Of a stretch of 64,000 bases of DNA, positions 36,889 to 46,229 are shown one piece after another; the first letter of the stretch is position 1, and every line of letters starts with the position of its first letter. Below the pieces are notes generated by a model. That model had not been told where the DNA came from and ran no database searches. It saw only the letters and a list, made by a program, of their open reading frames with translations. This DNA is from Arthrobacter sp. NIO-1057. GTDB taxonomy: Bacteria; Actinomycetota; Actinomycetes; Actinomycetales; Micrococcaceae. Location of the stretch: assembly GCF_900094805.1 (NCBI RefSeq), contig NZ_FMAT01000002.1, forward strand, positions 1-64,000. Reading direction: 5' to 3'. Made by a program: the position numbers and the translations under genes.

Positions 36889-38222
36889 GCCGTAGTTTCC
36901 CAACGCTGCCTGCGACTGCGGCGCAGGCGCCGCCGAATCTGCTGGGCGATCAGGGCAGCGAAAACCACAATGGCAGCCATAATACCGATGCCTACGAACG
37001 CGTAGGACGGACCAATGCTGTCAACAAAGAGACCGGTCACCGGCGAACCCAAGGCAGTACCGGCAGTCATCGCGGAGCCATACCAACCCATGGCTTCACC
37101 ACGGCGCTTTTCAGCCACCAGATCCGTAAGCCATTCTGAGGCTGCCGACAGGGTGGGCGCGCACAAGAACCCTGGCAATGCCGAGAACAAAGCCAATGAC
37201 CACGTATCCCAAGCGAAGAACATTGGAATGGTCAAAATCGCCATAAACAGCAGCAACAGTAGTGGTGAAATCACGCGCTTCATGGAGCCGTAGATCAAAC
37301 CACCGATCAGTGAGGCACCACACCAGAAGAAGAAGACCAACCCAAGACGGTGGCTTTGCATCGCAGCATCAAGTTCGGCCACGATGGCCACCTCGGTTCC
37401 GGTCAGCAACATGCCCGCACCGGCCGAGGCAATGAAGACTGCCAGTACTGAGGCGCTGATCCAGTTGAAACGGCTCTTGAAGGCGCGTCCGCGTTTCTTG
37501 ATTCTGGCCCGTGCTGACTTCCAACCAGCAACGATGAGCTCGCCTTCAACCTCTGGCACACCCATCGGTGCGGCCGCGATAAAGCTAGCTTCAGCGCCCA
37601 AGCGCTCCTCATGAGCATTGGCCTGCATGCCGATAGCCTTGGGATCATCACTTCGTGTAGGTGGATTAAGTAGCATCAATGCTAGGCCGGCCATTGAGGC
37701 AGTCAACCCAATGACGCTCAGGCCAATCACGCTACTGATTTGGGTAGCTACGATACCAGCGGTGGCAGGACCGACAATGAATACCAGTTCAGTGGCGGTC
37801 GCGTCCAGGGCGAAAGCGGTTCGACGCTGTTCACCAGTGGTCATGATGCCCAGCGCTGTACGGACCACAGAAAATACCGGGAGGGCGAACAGTCCGCCGA
37901 TAAACGCCAGCAGATAGACCCACACCAGTGGTACGTGCGGGACAGTGCACCATACAGCAGTTTCCACTATTACCGAGGGCAACATGGCCCGGCGTAGTCC
38001 CCACATGTCCACGCGTGCGCCGCGCCATGGGGCACCGATAGCGATGCCCAGAGTCATCAACGCGGTCACCAAACCGGCTGATACCCAGCTCTGGTCGAGA
38101 TTATTGACCAGGTGCAGCAGCAAGAGCATGCTCAGCGCTGAGTGAGGAAGTCGGGCAATCATGCCAATGAGCAGCAACATCGCAATCTGCGGTTGACGCA
38201 AAATCTGCCAATAGCTTTTCAT
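36885..38222 (-). CDS. MFS transporter
   Basis: 445 residues with about twelve predicted membrane segments in two halves and a long cytoplasmic loop (about 200-265) containing a basic stretch (KSARARIKKRGRAFKSRF). The loop between helices 2 and 3 has the MFS pattern GAPWRGARVDMWGLRR. The C-terminus is very basic (RRRLRRSRRQR). The substrate is unknown, and drug or metabolite efflux would fit. The ribosome binding site is AAGGAA upstream of the ATG. Confidence 0.8.
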   Translation of the reverse strand: MKSYWQILRQPQIAMLLLIGMIARLPHSALSMLLLLHLVNNLDQSWVSAGLVTALMTLGIAIGAPWRGARVDMWGLRRAMLPSVIVETAVWCTVPHVPLVWVYLLAFIGGLFALPVFSVVRTALGIMTTGEQRRTAFALDATATELVFIVGPATAGIVATQISSVIGLSVIGLTASMAGLALMLLNPPTRSDDPKAIGMQANAHEERLGAEASFIAAAPMGVPEVEGELIVAGWKSARARIKKRGRAFKSRFNWISASVLAVFIASAGAGMLLTGTEVAIVAELDAAMQSHRLGLVFFFWCGASLIGGLIYGSMKRVISPLLLLLFMAILTIPMFFAWDTWSLALFSALPGFLCAPTLSAASEWLTDLVAEKRRGEAMGWYGSAMTAGTALGSPVTGLFVDSIGPSYAFVGIGIMAAIVVFAALIAQQIRRRLRRSRRQRWETTA

Positions 38223-38262
38223 GCCCGAAGTGTTCCTTACTTTTCCAAGGAGCCCGCCGAGT

Positions 38263-39144
38263 TTAACTTGGCGCGCTGTGCAAACTGAGTTCTAGGGAAT
38301 CCACTGCTTCAGTGAATTGTGTGTTCTGGGACAACCGTCCCTGAATAGCGCCGGCAATTTCCTGCGCTTGGTTTTGGCTTGTTCCCGGTGCGAAAACAAA
38401 CTGCAAATTAAGTTCTGGTCCTGAGCCACCGCCGGGGACCATTTGGCCATCTCGGGATCTTGAGCCTACTCCTCTTCCGGGAGCCAGCTTCACGGTCTGT
38501 AGTTGGCTAAAGCCTTCGGTGGCGTCCTGCACAAGGTTGGCGATCTGCTGATTCAGATAGCTCGGAATCCAGTCGACCTGTTTGGCAAGGTTCCATACGC
38601 CCGGTCGTCGAAGCACGAACGTAAAGTCGCTACCAGGGTCAAGAACCAGTAGCTGACATTCTTCGCTGACTGCAGAGAGTGCCGCGCGCGGAGCAAATAC
38701 AGCTACCGGTCGGGCATCCTTATGCCACGCTTGCAGGCGCTCCACCGTGGTGAAGACAGGCAGTGCCATGCGTCCGTCAGGTGCTTTGATCTTCACCAAC
38801 GCCATGTCGGCTTCTTTATCCGAGGCGAAACCGTGATCGGTCATCGCTTCCTCGCCCAGTTGCGCAACCACGGCAACAAAAACTCGGGCGGTGGCCAAGG
38901 CCTTATGTACTTCGGATTCCGAGCCTTCGCCCGCACGCAGTTGCGCCAATGCTTTCATGGTTTTAGCGTCGGCGCTGCCATCGTCTTTGTCGAAGTTATG
39001 TAGTGGGTTCCCCTCACCGCTGAGGTCTCGCCCTTCCCAACTCTGCCCCGCAGAGTCGGCAGATGAACCGGCCTGAGCCAGCGCAGCGACAATATGTCCA
39101 GGCAGGTGGCGTTGAGGCGCTGATTCAGAATGCTCCGTACTCAT
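38263..39144 (-). CDS. SseB-family protein
   Basis: 293 residues. Two SseB-type regions: an N-terminal one (about 90-165, VFVAVVAQLGEE... MALPVFTTVERLQAW) and a C-terminal one with LQFVFAPG. The N-terminal 85 residues are polar. Family members include the rhodanese-unrelated SseB of enterobacteria, and most actinobacterial members have no assigned function. It lies between hisA and the MFS gene. The promoter suggests a leaderless mRNA, with GGAG too close to the ATG to serve as ribosome binding site. Confidence 0.75.
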   Translation of the reverse strand: MSTEHSESAPQRHLPGHIVAALAQAGSSADSAGQSWEGRDLSGEGNPLHNFDKDDGSADAKTMKALAQLRAGEGSESEVHKALATARVFVAVVAQLGEEAMTDHGFASDKEADMALVKIKAPDGRMALPVFTTVERLQAWHKDARPVAVFAPRAALSAVSEECQLLVLDPGSDFTFVLRRPGVWNLAKQVDWIPSYLNQQIANLVQDATEGFSQLQTVKLAPGRGVGSRSRDGQMVPGGGSGPELNLQFVFAPGTSQNQAQEIAGAIQGRLSQNTQFTEAVDSLELSLHSAPS

Positions 39145-39150
39145 AACTCC

Positions 39151-39156
39151 ATGCTA
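39151..39156 (-). promoter_or_regulatory. -10 box for the SseB-family gene (leaderless)
   Basis: TAGCAT on the minus strand, 6 nt before the ATG. Confidence 0.45.
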
Positions 39157-39308
39157 TCGGTGGATTTGCTTCTGTTGGAGGCAAGAGCGGAATCTTCTCT
39201 CATGAGCTTGAACACCACCAGAAAGTTGCTTCAGATCTTTTTTGTGTCGTTTCGTGGGAAAGGACCGTGCACCCGGAAGCTGATTCCCTTGCCCACTTCA
39301 GAAAACAA

Positions 39309-39346
39309 ACGACGGCTTGAAAGCAATGGAGCTTTCAAGCCGTCGT
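39309..39346 (-). terminator. Terminator after hisA
   Basis: Perfect 16-bp stem ACGACGGCTTGAAAGC and its complement with a 6-nt loop. On the minus strand it is followed by TTTGTTTTC. It ends the his operon. Confidence 0.9.
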
Positions 39347-39368
39347 ATTCACAGGGGCAGTGCTGGAC

Positions 39369-40106
39369 TTAGCTTCGTCCTGCTACGTCCAGGGCTTCTT
39401 GCAAGGTGAACTGTCCTGAGTAGAGGGCCTTGCCCATGATGGCACCCTCAATGCCCTCCGGAACCAGCTCGCGAAGTACGCGTAGGTCTTCCAGCGAAGA
39501 AATTCCGCCGGAAGCTACAACCGGTTTGTTGGTCTTTGCGGCGATTTCTCGAAGTAGTTCAACGTTGGGTCCACGCAAGGTACCGTCCTTCGTCACGTCG
39601 GTGACGACGTATCGGGCACAGCCTGCGTCTTCCAATCGTGCAAGGACCTCCCACAGGTCTCCGCCGTCTTTGGTCCAACCGTGGCCCGATAGCGTGGTTC
39701 CACGAACATCCATGCCGACTGCGATTTTGTCGCCGTGTCGGGCGATGGCTTGTTTGGTCCATTCTGGATTTTCCAGTGCTGCGGTCCCCAAATTAACGCG
39801 GGTGGCACCGAATTCCAAGGCACGATCCAAGGAGGCGTCGTCGCGGATACCGCCGGAGAGTTCGACCTTAATGTTCAGTTCCTTGGCAATACGCTGCACG
39901 ATATCAACGTTGCTACCTCGGTCAAACGCGGCGTCCAAGTCGACTAGGTGCAGCCATTGTGCACCGGCGTTCTGCCAGGAGAGTGCTGCTTCTAGTGGGT
40001 CGCCGTAGCCGGTCTCGGACCCAGCTTCGCCCTGAACCAGACGAACTGCTTGTCCCCCGGCGATGTCTACTGCAGGCAGTAGTTCGAGAATTGGTTGCTC
40101 GCTCAT
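39369..40106 (-). CDS. priA: Phosphoribosyl isomerase A (HisA/TrpF bifunctional PriA type)
   Basis: 245-residue TIM barrel isomerising ProFAR to PRFAR in histidine synthesis. Actinobacterial PriA also does the TrpF step of tryptophan synthesis. The N-terminal [21 protein letters not shown], the [13 protein letters not shown] segment, the phosphate-binding [12 protein letters not shown] and the second catalytic aspartate in [10 protein letters not shown] match PriA more closely than enterobacterial HisA. Whether TrpF activity is kept cannot be read directly, and no trpF is in the window. AAGGA precedes the ATG. Confidence 0.92.
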   Translation of the reverse strand: MSEQPILELLPAVDIAGGQAVRLVQGEAGSETGYGDPLEAALSWQNAGAQWLHLVDLDAAFDRGSNVDIVQRIAKELNIKVELSGGIRDDASLDRALEFGATRVNLGTAALENPEWTKQAIARHGDKIAVGMDVRGTTLSGHGWTKDGGDLWEVLARLEDAGCARYVVTDVTKDGTLRGPNVELLREIAAKTNKPVVASGGISSLEDLRVLRELVPEGIEGAIMGKALYSGQFTLQEALDVAGRS

Positions 40107-40131
40107 GATGTCCTTAGTGAAGTAATAATTT

Positions 40132-40281
40132 TTAGAGGGTCAATACCCACGCGGCAACGATGCTCATGACGGCGAGCACCCATAGCGCGATGATCCAAGA
40201 AATATGGGCCTTCTGGCTTTTGAGCGAGATCGCTCCCCCAGCCAGAAATGCACCAACGAATCCAAGTACGATAGTCCACAT
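40132..40281 (-). CDS. 49-aa membrane protein inside the his operon
   Basis: A short frame beginning [20 protein letters not shown] with two membrane helices (about 2-18 and 27-48) joined by a KSQKAH loop. It starts 2 nt after the hisH stop and ends 25 nt before the hisA start, on the same strand, so it is probably co-transcribed and translationally coupled. I know of no function. Its position between hisH and hisA and its clean two-helix composition argue that it is real. Confidence 0.6.
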   Translation of the reverse strand: MWTIVLGFVGAFLAGGAISLKSQKAHISWIIALWVLAVMSIVAAWVLTL

Positions 40282-40283
40282 AC

Positions 40284-40919
40284 TTACAGGGTGCCCAGCC
40301 AGTTACGCAGTAGTTGTGCACCGGCTTCGCCCGACTTTTCCGGGTGGAATTGGACAGCAGAGAGTGGACCGTTTTCTACGGCAGCGATAAACGGCGAGCC
40401 GTGAGTACTCCAGGTGACTTGTGGCGGAGTCATCGCTGGCTGGGTTACATCGAATTCCCACTTCTGCACTGCGTAGGAGTGGACGAAGTAGAAGCGTTCG
40501 TTCTCGACACCGGCAAAGAGTTTGCTTCCCTCGGGAGGCTGTACGGTATTCCACCCCATGTGCGGAATAACATCGGACTGGAGCCGCTCGACCTTCCCTG
40601 GCCATTCTCCGATACCAGCGGTCTTCACCCCGTGCTCAACGCCTTCTTCAAAGAAGACCTGGTGACCGACACAAATTCCGAGCACTGGTTGTCCACCAGC
40701 AATACGGCGTCCGATCCAGCGCAATGCTCCGATTTTGGTGAGTTGTTCCATCACAGAGGCGTAGGCACCTACGCCAGGCACAACCAGTCCGTCGGCATTC
40801 ATGACTTTTTCAGGATCTGCCGTCAGTTCAACTGAAGCTCCTGCGGCTTCAAGTGCTCGGACAGCGGAACGAACATTCCCCGAACCGTAATCCAGAACAA
40901 CTACATTCTTCTTTTCCAC
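40284..40919 (-). CDS. hisH: Imidazole glycerol phosphate synthase glutaminase subunit
   Basis: 211-residue class I glutamine amidotransferase that feeds ammonia to HisF. The nucleophile cysteine is in [13 protein letters not shown] (about residue 80), and the His/Glu pair is in [10 protein letters not shown] near the C-terminus. The oxyanion-strand segment VVPGVGAY is present. hisF is not in the window. The GTG start follows the hisB stop directly, indicating coupling. Confidence 0.95.
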   Translation of the reverse strand: MEKKNVVVLDYGSGNVRSAVRALEAAGASVELTADPEKVMNADGLVVPGVGAYASVMEQLTKIGALRWIGRRIAGGQPVLGICVGHQVFFEEGVEHGVKTAGIGEWPGKVERLQSDVIPHMGWNTVQPPEGSKLFAGVENERFYFVHSYAVQKWEFDVTQPAMTPPQVTWSTHGSPFIAAVENGPLSAVQFHPEKSGEAGAQLLRNWLGTL

Positions 40920-41540
40920 TTACAGTGCACCCTTCGTGGATGGAATCTTGTCGCCCATGCGTGCATCTAATTCGACAGCTTCACGTAGTGCACGTGCAAA
41001 GGATTTGAACTGAGCTTCGACGATATGGTGTGGATCGCGGCCCGAAAGGACTTCGATATGGGCACAAATCTGGGCGTGGAAGGTAATCGCTTCGAATACG
41101 TGGCGGGTCATAGAACCGGTGAAGTGTCCACCAATGAGGTGGTATTCCTGACCAGCTGGCTCGCCTGAGTGGACCAGATATGGGCGTCCAGAGACATCAA
41201 CGACAGAGCGTGAGAGTGCTTCATCCAAAGGGGCGTAGGCAGTGCCAAAGCGTCGAATGCCAGCCTTGTTGCCCAGTGCTACTCGCAGTACTTCACCAAT
41301 GGTGATCGCAGTGTCTTCCACCGTATGGTGCACGTCGATATGGGTGTCACCAGTGGCTCTTACCGTTAGGTCAATCAGCGAGTGCTTGGATAATGCGGTG
41401 AGCATGTGGTCGTAAAAAGGCACTGAGGTGCTGATCTCTGACACGCCCGTGCCATCGAGATCGAGCTCGACAAATACAGACGATTCGCTGGTGACGCGTT
41501 CCATACGGGCGCGGCGTGCGCCAATCAATTCGGCAGACAT
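40920..41540 (-). CDS. hisB: Imidazoleglycerol-phosphate dehydratase
   Basis: 206 residues, monofunctional dehydratase without the phosphatase half. The manganese-binding histidine motifs are present: [29 protein letters not shown], and later [17 protein letters not shown] and [21 protein letters not shown]. The ATG (MSAELIG) is preceded by AAGGA. An in-frame upstream start lacks support. Confidence 0.96.
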   Translation of the reverse strand: MSAELIGARRARMERVTSESSVFVELDLDGTGVSEISTSVPFYDHMLTALSKHSLIDLTVRATGDTHIDVHHTVEDTAITIGEVLRVALGNKAGIRRFGTAYAPLDEALSRSVVDVSGRPYLVHSGEPAGQEYHLIGGHFTGSMTRHVFEAITFHAQICAHIEVLSGRDPHHIVEAQFKSFARALREAVELDARMGDKIPSTKGAL

Positions 41541-41562
41541 GTCTTCCTTCACTTATTCTTGC

Positions 41563-42669
41563 TTATTTTTCAGCGCCGAGTAGCTCGGCAAGACGGTCCA
41601 AAAACGCGGTAGTTTCTGATTCTGTTCCGGCAGTCACGCGCAATGTACCTGGGATTCCATTGTCGCGGACAATAATGCCTGCTTCTAGCAGTCCTTCCCA
41701 CACCGCATGTGGGTTATCGAGCCCGCCGAAAAAGACGAAGTTGGAATCAGAGACCGATGGCTGGAGGCCCAGCTCTTTCAAGCGGGAAACGATTCGGTCG
41801 CGTTGCGTTTTGATGTCTTCGACCTGGGCTAAGAGCAATTCGATGTTCTTCAACGCTGCTACAGCGGTAGCTTGTGTCACCGCAGAGAGGTGGTACGGCA
41901 ATCTCACCAAGCGAATGGCATCGGTAACTTCGGGCGCAGCGGCAAGATAGCCAACTCGGGCACCTGCCAGGCCGAAAGCCTTCGACATCGTGCGCGAGAC
42001 AATCAGTCGCTGACGCCCTTCAAGCAGAGTCAGTGCCGATTTGGTACTGGAGAGGGAAAATTCGGCATAGGCCTCGTCAACGATCACCATGCCGTTGTGT
42101 TCACTCATGGCATCATAAACGGCGGTGATCACGTCAAGGCCAAGTGCGGTGCCCGTAGGGTTGTTGGGGGAACACAGAAAAACAATGTCCGGCTGGTGTT
42201 CGCGAACCTGCTGAGCAGCAGATTCTGCAGACAGCGTGAAGTCGTCTGCGCGCACTCCTGGCACATACTTTGTGTCGGTGCCACTAGCGAGCAGTGGATA
42301 CATGGAATAAGTTGGCCCGAAGCTCATGAGGCTTCGCCCTGGTCCACCGAAGGCCTGCAGGATTTGCTGAAGGATTTCATTGGATCCGTTGGCGGCCCAA
42401 ATATTCTCAGAAGTTAGACCGTGGCCCAGGTAGTCGGCTAGTAGCTCGCGCAATTCAGTGAATTCGCGATCTGGATACCTGTTGAGGTTTGTTGCTGCTT
42501 TCGCGACTTCTTGCGCGATCGCTTCTACCACCGTAGGAGGAAGCGGATGGGTGTTCTCGTTGACGTTCAGCTGAATGGGCACATCGATTTGAGGTGCGCC
42601 GTATGGAGATAGCCCGCGGAGATTCTCACGCAAGGGCAGCTGACTCAAAAGTTCACTGCGGTCATTCAC
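41563..42669 (-). CDS. hisC: Histidinol-phosphate aminotransferase
   Basis: 368-residue class I/II PLP aminotransferase. The PLP lysine is in VSRTMSKAFGLAGARVGYL, with SPNNPTG and the NENTHPLPP N-terminal motif. It converts imidazole-acetol phosphate to histidinol phosphate. It is the first gene of the local his set; hisD, which often precedes it, is absent here. GTG start without a ribosome binding site, 6 nt after a TAGACT box. Confidence 0.95.
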   Translation of the reverse strand: MNDRSELLSQLPLRENLRGLSPYGAPQIDVPIQLNVNENTHPLPPTVVEAIAQEVAKAATNLNRYPDREFTELRELLADYLGHGLTSENIWAANGSNEILQQILQAFGGPGRSLMSFGPTYSMYPLLASGTDTKYVPGVRADDFTLSAESAAQQVREHQPDIVFLCSPNNPTGTALGLDVITAVYDAMSEHNGMVIVDEAYAEFSLSSTKSALTLLEGRQRLIVSRTMSKAFGLAGARVGYLAAAPEVTDAIRLVRLPYHLSAVTQATAVAALKNIELLLAQVEDIKTQRDRIVSRLKELGLQPSVSDSNFVFFGGLDNPHAVWEGLLEAGIIVRDNGIPGTLRVTAGTESETTAFLDRLAELLGAEK

Positions 42670-42675
42670 GTGTCA

Positions 42676-42681
42676 AGTCTA
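42676..42681 (-). promoter_or_regulatory. -10 box for hisC (leaderless, GTG start)
   Basis: TAGACT on the minus strand, 6 nt before the GTG of hisC. Confidence 0.45.
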
Positions 42682-42749
42682 CGTGTGGACCAGCTCGGCG
42701 GGTGAATCCGCTACGAGCCAAGGTAACAATCCTAGACTCGTTGGTGTTG

Positions 42750-43103
42750 CTATTCAGCTAGCACTGGAATGGACAGTGAATCGCCGACGCGGATTTCGCT
42801 TCCGCTGAGGGAGTTCAATTCAGAGATGTGGTTCACGGCAGAAGTGATGTCGTAGCCATGAGCATATTCTTTGGCCAGGCTCCACACGGTGTCCCCCGGG
42901 ATGACTGTAACGTCAACCGTTTCGACTCCTGTCGGAAGGTCGGATGAGGCGTGCGCGTCAGAAGCGAACATGGAGACCAGGAATGCGGCAATCACGGTGA
43001 GTACAAAAACGGGGACACCTACCAAGATGGCCCAGCCTCGACGGTTGATGCGGATCTTCATGGGTGTCTGGCTTTGATTTGAGTCAAGTGCGATGGTTGC
43101 CAT
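42750..43103 (-). CDS. LysM-domain membrane protein, probable SOS division inhibitor
   Basis: 117 residues: a short basic cytoplasmic N-terminus, one membrane helix (about 26-47, WAILVGVPVFVLTVIAAFLVSMF), and an extracellular LysM domain (about 64-114, VTVIPGDTVWSLAKEYAHG ... IRVGDSLSIP) that should bind peptidoglycan. It is divergent from lexA with a canonical SOS box 57 bp upstream. This is the arrangement of Bacillus YneA and mycobacterial Rv2719c, which block division during DNA damage. The same role is inferred here. GAGGAG precedes the ATG. Confidence 0.78.
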   Translation of the reverse strand: MATIALDSNQSQTPMKIRINRRGWAILVGVPVFVLTVIAAFLVSMFASDAHASSDLPTGVETVDVTVIPGDTVWSLAKEYAHGYDITSAVNHISELNSLSGSEIRVGDSLSIPVLAE

Positions 43104-43159
43104 GACTTTATCTCCTCAAGATTGGTGAGCGAAGCGAAGGTGTGTTCGACACTAGTGTT

Positions 43160-43175
43160 TCGAAACAGTGTTCGA
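43160..43175 (-). promoter_or_regulatory. SOS box between lexA and the LysM gene
   Basis: TCGAAACAGTGTTCGA differs at one position from the Gram-positive LexA consensus TCGAAC-N4-GTTCGA. It should control the LysM gene and perhaps lexA. Confidence 0.8.
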
Positions 43176-43225
43176 ATCTAGTACATCTGTTCTAACAGAG
43201 CTTCGTCCGACTTGTCCAGAAGTTT

Positions 43226-43241
43226 TCGAACAAATCTTTGA
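43226..43241 (+). promoter_or_regulatory. Degenerate SOS box closer to lexA
   Basis: TCGAACAAATCTTTGA keeps the left half of the LexA site and differs at two positions of the right half. A possible second, weaker operator for lexA autoregulation. Confidence 0.4.
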
Positions 43242-43361
43242 AAGAAGCTCCACTATCGACTAAGATTTCGAATTAGACGAGCAATGAAAACATCACATCA
43301 TCTGGCTCCGACAGTTTGGACTATCGAACTTTCGACAGAACGCTAGGGAAGGCAAAATCTC

Positions 43362-44081
43362 ATGTCAGCTTCACAACGCACTCCCCGATCGAATGCACGC
43401 TCGCTGACGATTCGCCAAAAGAAGATTCTGGAAACCATCCAGCGTGCCATTGGCAAGAACGGTTATCCACCATCCATGCGTGAGATTGGCGACTCGGTGG
43501 GACTCAAGAGCCTCTCTAGCGTCACGCATCAGTTGAGCCAGCTAGAAAAGCTCGGATACATTCGTCGAGATCCACGCCGTCCGCGCGCGATGGAAATCTT
43601 GTTGCCTCTGCAACTGACAGATGATGCAGAAAACGCGACGCAGTCTGAGAGCGCTGACGCTAAGACCAGCGAAGATGCCATGGTTATTGAGCTCAGCACC
43701 TCGGCCGACACAACAATGGTTCCATTGGTCGGACGAATCGCAGCAGGCGGGCCAATCTTGGCCGATCAGTCCGTTGAGGATGTTTTCTCGTTGCCCCGAC
43801 AACTGGTCGGGCACGGAGAATTGTTCATGCTCAAGGTTTCTGGCGATTCAATGGTCGATGCCGCAATTTGCGATGGCGACTGGGTGGTAGTCCGACGTCA
43901 GCAGAACGCAGAAAACGGTGACATTGTCGCCGCCTTGCTTGACGAAGAAGCCACCGTCAAAACTTTCCGCCAACGAGACGGCCACACGTGGTTGTTACCC
44001 CAGAATTCGCGCTACGAGCCAATTCTGGGCGACGCAGCGACGATTATGGGCCGTGTCGTTTCGGTGATGCGCTCGCTCTAA
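43362..44081 (+). CDS. lexA: LexA repressor
   Basis: 239-residue SOS repressor. The N-terminal winged helix (about 15-80; [38 protein letters not shown]) is followed by a linker longer than in E. coli, as is usual in actinobacteria. The Ala-Gly self-cleavage site lies in GRIAAGGPI, and the S24 peptidase serine (GDSMVDAAI) and lysine (TVKTFR) are present. AGGGAAGG precedes the ATG. It is regulated by the SOS box or boxes in the shared upstream region. Confidence 0.96.
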   Translation: MSASQRTPRSNARSLTIRQKKILETIQRAIGKNGYPPSMREIGDSVGLKSLSSVTHQLSQLEKLGYIRRDPRRPRAMEILLPLQLTDDAENATQSESADAKTSEDAMVIELSTSADTTMVPLVGRIAAGGPILADQSVEDVFSLPRQLVGHGELFMLKVSGDSMVDAAICDGDWVVVRRQQNAENGDIVAALLDEEATVKTFRQRDGHTWLLPQNSRYEPILGDAATIMGRVVSVMRSL

Positions 44082-44087
44082 CCACGT

Positions 44088-44137
44088 AATGCCAAGAAGG
44101 GTGTTGATGCATGTACATCAACACCCTTCTTGGCATT
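44088..44137 (+). terminator. Long perfect terminator hairpin after lexA
   Basis: Arms at 44088-44109 and 44116-44137 pair perfectly over 22 bp around a 6-nt loop. The stem begins 6 bp after the lexA stop. lexA and dinG are convergent, so the hairpin may work in both directions. Confidence 0.85.
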
Positions 44138-44199
44138 TGGTCTTACTTGACACTCCACGTATCCGCCATGGCACGGAGTCAGTTCAAGCCATTGTGCAT

Positions 44200-44216
44200 A
44201 GACCATAAAGTGGTCT
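44200..44216 (-). terminator. Possible hairpin after dinG
   Basis: 6-bp stem AGACCA/TGGTCT with a 5-nt loop, 16 bp after the dinG stop. No T-run, so the assignment is weak. Confidence 0.3.
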
Positions 44217-44231
44217 GGAGTGCTGTTCGGT

Positions 44232-46229
44232 CTACTTCTTGGTGGGCTTCAAACGCTCTAGAACGCCGGAAATAACTTTCTTGTCGACCGTAGGCCACAT
44301 AGGAGGCAACGTTGCTTTCAAGAAGCTTCCGTAACGTGCCGTCGCCATGCGCGAATCCAAAATGGCAACAACACCTCGGTCATTAACAGATCGAATCAAT
44401 CTACCTGCACCCTGTGCTAGCCGAATGGCAGCATGCGTAGCCGAAACCTGCATAAAGCCATTGCCACCGTGTTTAGCAACGTCCTCGGTTCGTGCCTTCG
44501 ATATCGGGTCATCGGGCCGCGGAAAAGGAATCTTATCGATGATGACTAAGCGGCAAGAATCGCCAGGGACATCAACTCCCTGCCACAGCGTCATCGTGCC
44601 GAACAGACAAGTGTCGCGTTCCGTTGCGAACTGCTCCACCAAGGATTTCATGCTGGCTTCACCCTGACACAAAATGTCAACGTCCAACCGTTCGCGCAAG
44701 ATGCTGGCAGCTTCTTCCGCAGAGCGTTTTGAAGTAAACAGGGCCAAGGCCCCACCGCCGGAGGCCTTGATAAGATCTTCGATCTCGTCCAAGGTTTCTG
44801 CGGCTAGTTGTCGGCCCGGTTTTGGCAAATGCTTGGCCACATACAAAATGCCCTGCTTGGGGTAATCAAAGGGACTGCCCACATCAACACCCGTCCAAGA
44901 GGGTGCACCGGCTCCCATCAGGCCTAGAGAGCCTGCGACAGCATCAAATTGCGAACCAATGGCCAACGTTGCACTCGTTAGTACCACGGTGCGCCCATCG
45001 AAGAGGCCTTCACGAAGCTTGCCTGCAACCGACAGCGGCGCAACGTTCAAAGTCGCTGGTTGTGATTCTTCCGCCTCGACATAGCCGCGGCCTTCGACAA
45101 ACTCCCTTGGACGCGTTGTGTAAAGCACTTCGCGTCGTTCCTCGGATTCAAGCATACGAATCGCGTCATCCATGACCGCCTGAAGCTGAGACCGTGCGGT
45201 CTGACGACCGCCATCAGCGGGTGCATTAGCCTCTGGTTTAGATAGTGCCAATGCGAGACGCGCCTGCTCAACAATGTCGTTGAGGGCAATGCCCATATCC
45301 TCGCGCAGGCCTTGCTCCAAGAGACCAGTTGGAATCCCGGTGAGGGACTTTTCCAAGCGATTGGCAGCCTTGACCATTTCGTCAACGTTCACGCCGCAAT
45401 GACGCTTCGCTCCGCCGGCAGCGGTCATCACCATGCGTGCAGATAGCGCGCCAGAGACCGAACTAGTGACACGGTCTTGCAATTCGTGGGCCTCATCGAT
45501 GATGGCCACATCAAAGTCAGGCAATACCGACAGACCTTCAAAGGCTGAAACCGCTAGCAGCGCGTGGTTGGTGATGACCACGTCAGATTCGGAGGCTCGT
45601 GCTCGTGCCATTTCCGAGAAGCATTCATCGGCCATCGGACACTTTTGGGAGCCCAGACACTCCATCGCAGAAACGGAGACTTGTTTCCACGCTTTATCAC
45701 TGACGCCAGGAACCAATTCGTCCCTGTCACCTGTGTCGGTGCGTTCAGCCCAGTCCCGAAGTTTCATCACTTCACTGGCAAGTGGTGAATAGGTTGTTCC
45801 CGCAGGTACCGCCGGTTCGTCCATCGAGAACAGGGTGCCTTCGTCGTCGGGGTATCCCCCACCGAGTTTGTACTGGCACAGATAGTTAGAACGACCTTTG
45901 AGTAGGGCAACATCCATCGGACGGGAGAGCTTGCCCTTGAGCGACTCAAGTAATCGCGGCACATCGCGACCAACAATTTGCGACTGCAGCGCGAGTGTTG
46001 CGGTAGAAACAATCACTGGTTTAGCGCTGGTTTGCGCGTGAGCTAGTGCCGGAATGAGATAGCCCATCGACTTTCCCGTACCAGTACCTGCTTGAACCAG
46101 TAAGTGTTCTTCGTCTTCTAAAGCAGTCACCACGTGTTTGACCATTTCCTGCTGGCCAATACGCATGGCGCCACCCATGGAAGTTACCGCGGCCTCGAGT
46201 AGCTCAAGGGCCTGCTCTTGCTTATCCAT
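44232..46229 (-). CDS. dinG: DinG/Rad3-family ATP-dependent DNA helicase
   Basis: 665-residue superfamily 2 5'-3' helicase. Walker A is QAGTGTGKSMGYLIPAL and the DEAH box is IIDEAHEL. Four cysteines in YLCQYKLGG and ECLGSQKCPMADEC are spaced as for the Fe-S cluster of XPD/DinG. Late motifs GTMTLWQGVDVPG and IRLAQGAGRLIRS are present. It unwinds R-loops, D-loops or forks. The ATG overlaps the hflX stop by 8 nt, so it is co-transcribed with hflX. No SOS box was seen directly before it. Confidence 0.92.
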   Translation of the reverse strand: MDKQEQALELLEAAVTSMGGAMRIGQQEMVKHVVTALEDEEHLLVQAGTGTGKSMGYLIPALAHAQTSAKPVIVSTATLALQSQIVGRDVPRLLESLKGKLSRPMDVALLKGRSNYLCQYKLGGGYPDDEGTLFSMDEPAVPAGTTYSPLASEVMKLRDWAERTDTGDRDELVPGVSDKAWKQVSVSAMECLGSQKCPMADECFSEMARARASESDVVITNHALLAVSAFEGLSVLPDFDVAIIDEAHELQDRVTSSVSGALSARMVMTAAGGAKRHCGVNVDEMVKAANRLEKSLTGIPTGLLEQGLREDMGIALNDIVEQARLALALSKPEANAPADGGRQTARSQLQAVMDDAIRMLESEERREVLYTTRPREFVEGRGYVEAEESQPATLNVAPLSVAGKLREGLFDGRTVVLTSATLAIGSQFDAVAGSLGLMGAGAPSWTGVDVGSPFDYPKQGILYVAKHLPKPGRQLAAETLDEIEDLIKASGGGALALFTSKRSAEEAASILRERLDVDILCQGEASMKSLVEQFATERDTCLFGTMTLWQGVDVPGDSCRLVIIDKIPFPRPDDPISKARTEDVAKHGGNGFMQVSATHAAIRLAQGAGRLIRSVNDRGVVAILDSRMATARYGSFLKATLPPMWPTVDKKVISGVLERLKPTKK

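Noticed and set aside
43147-43165. CACTAGTG-centred palindrome as another LexA site
   Set aside because: The spacing of its TCGA ends is 18 bp rather than 16, so it does not fit TCGAAC-N4-GTTCGA; it partly overlaps the genuine box.
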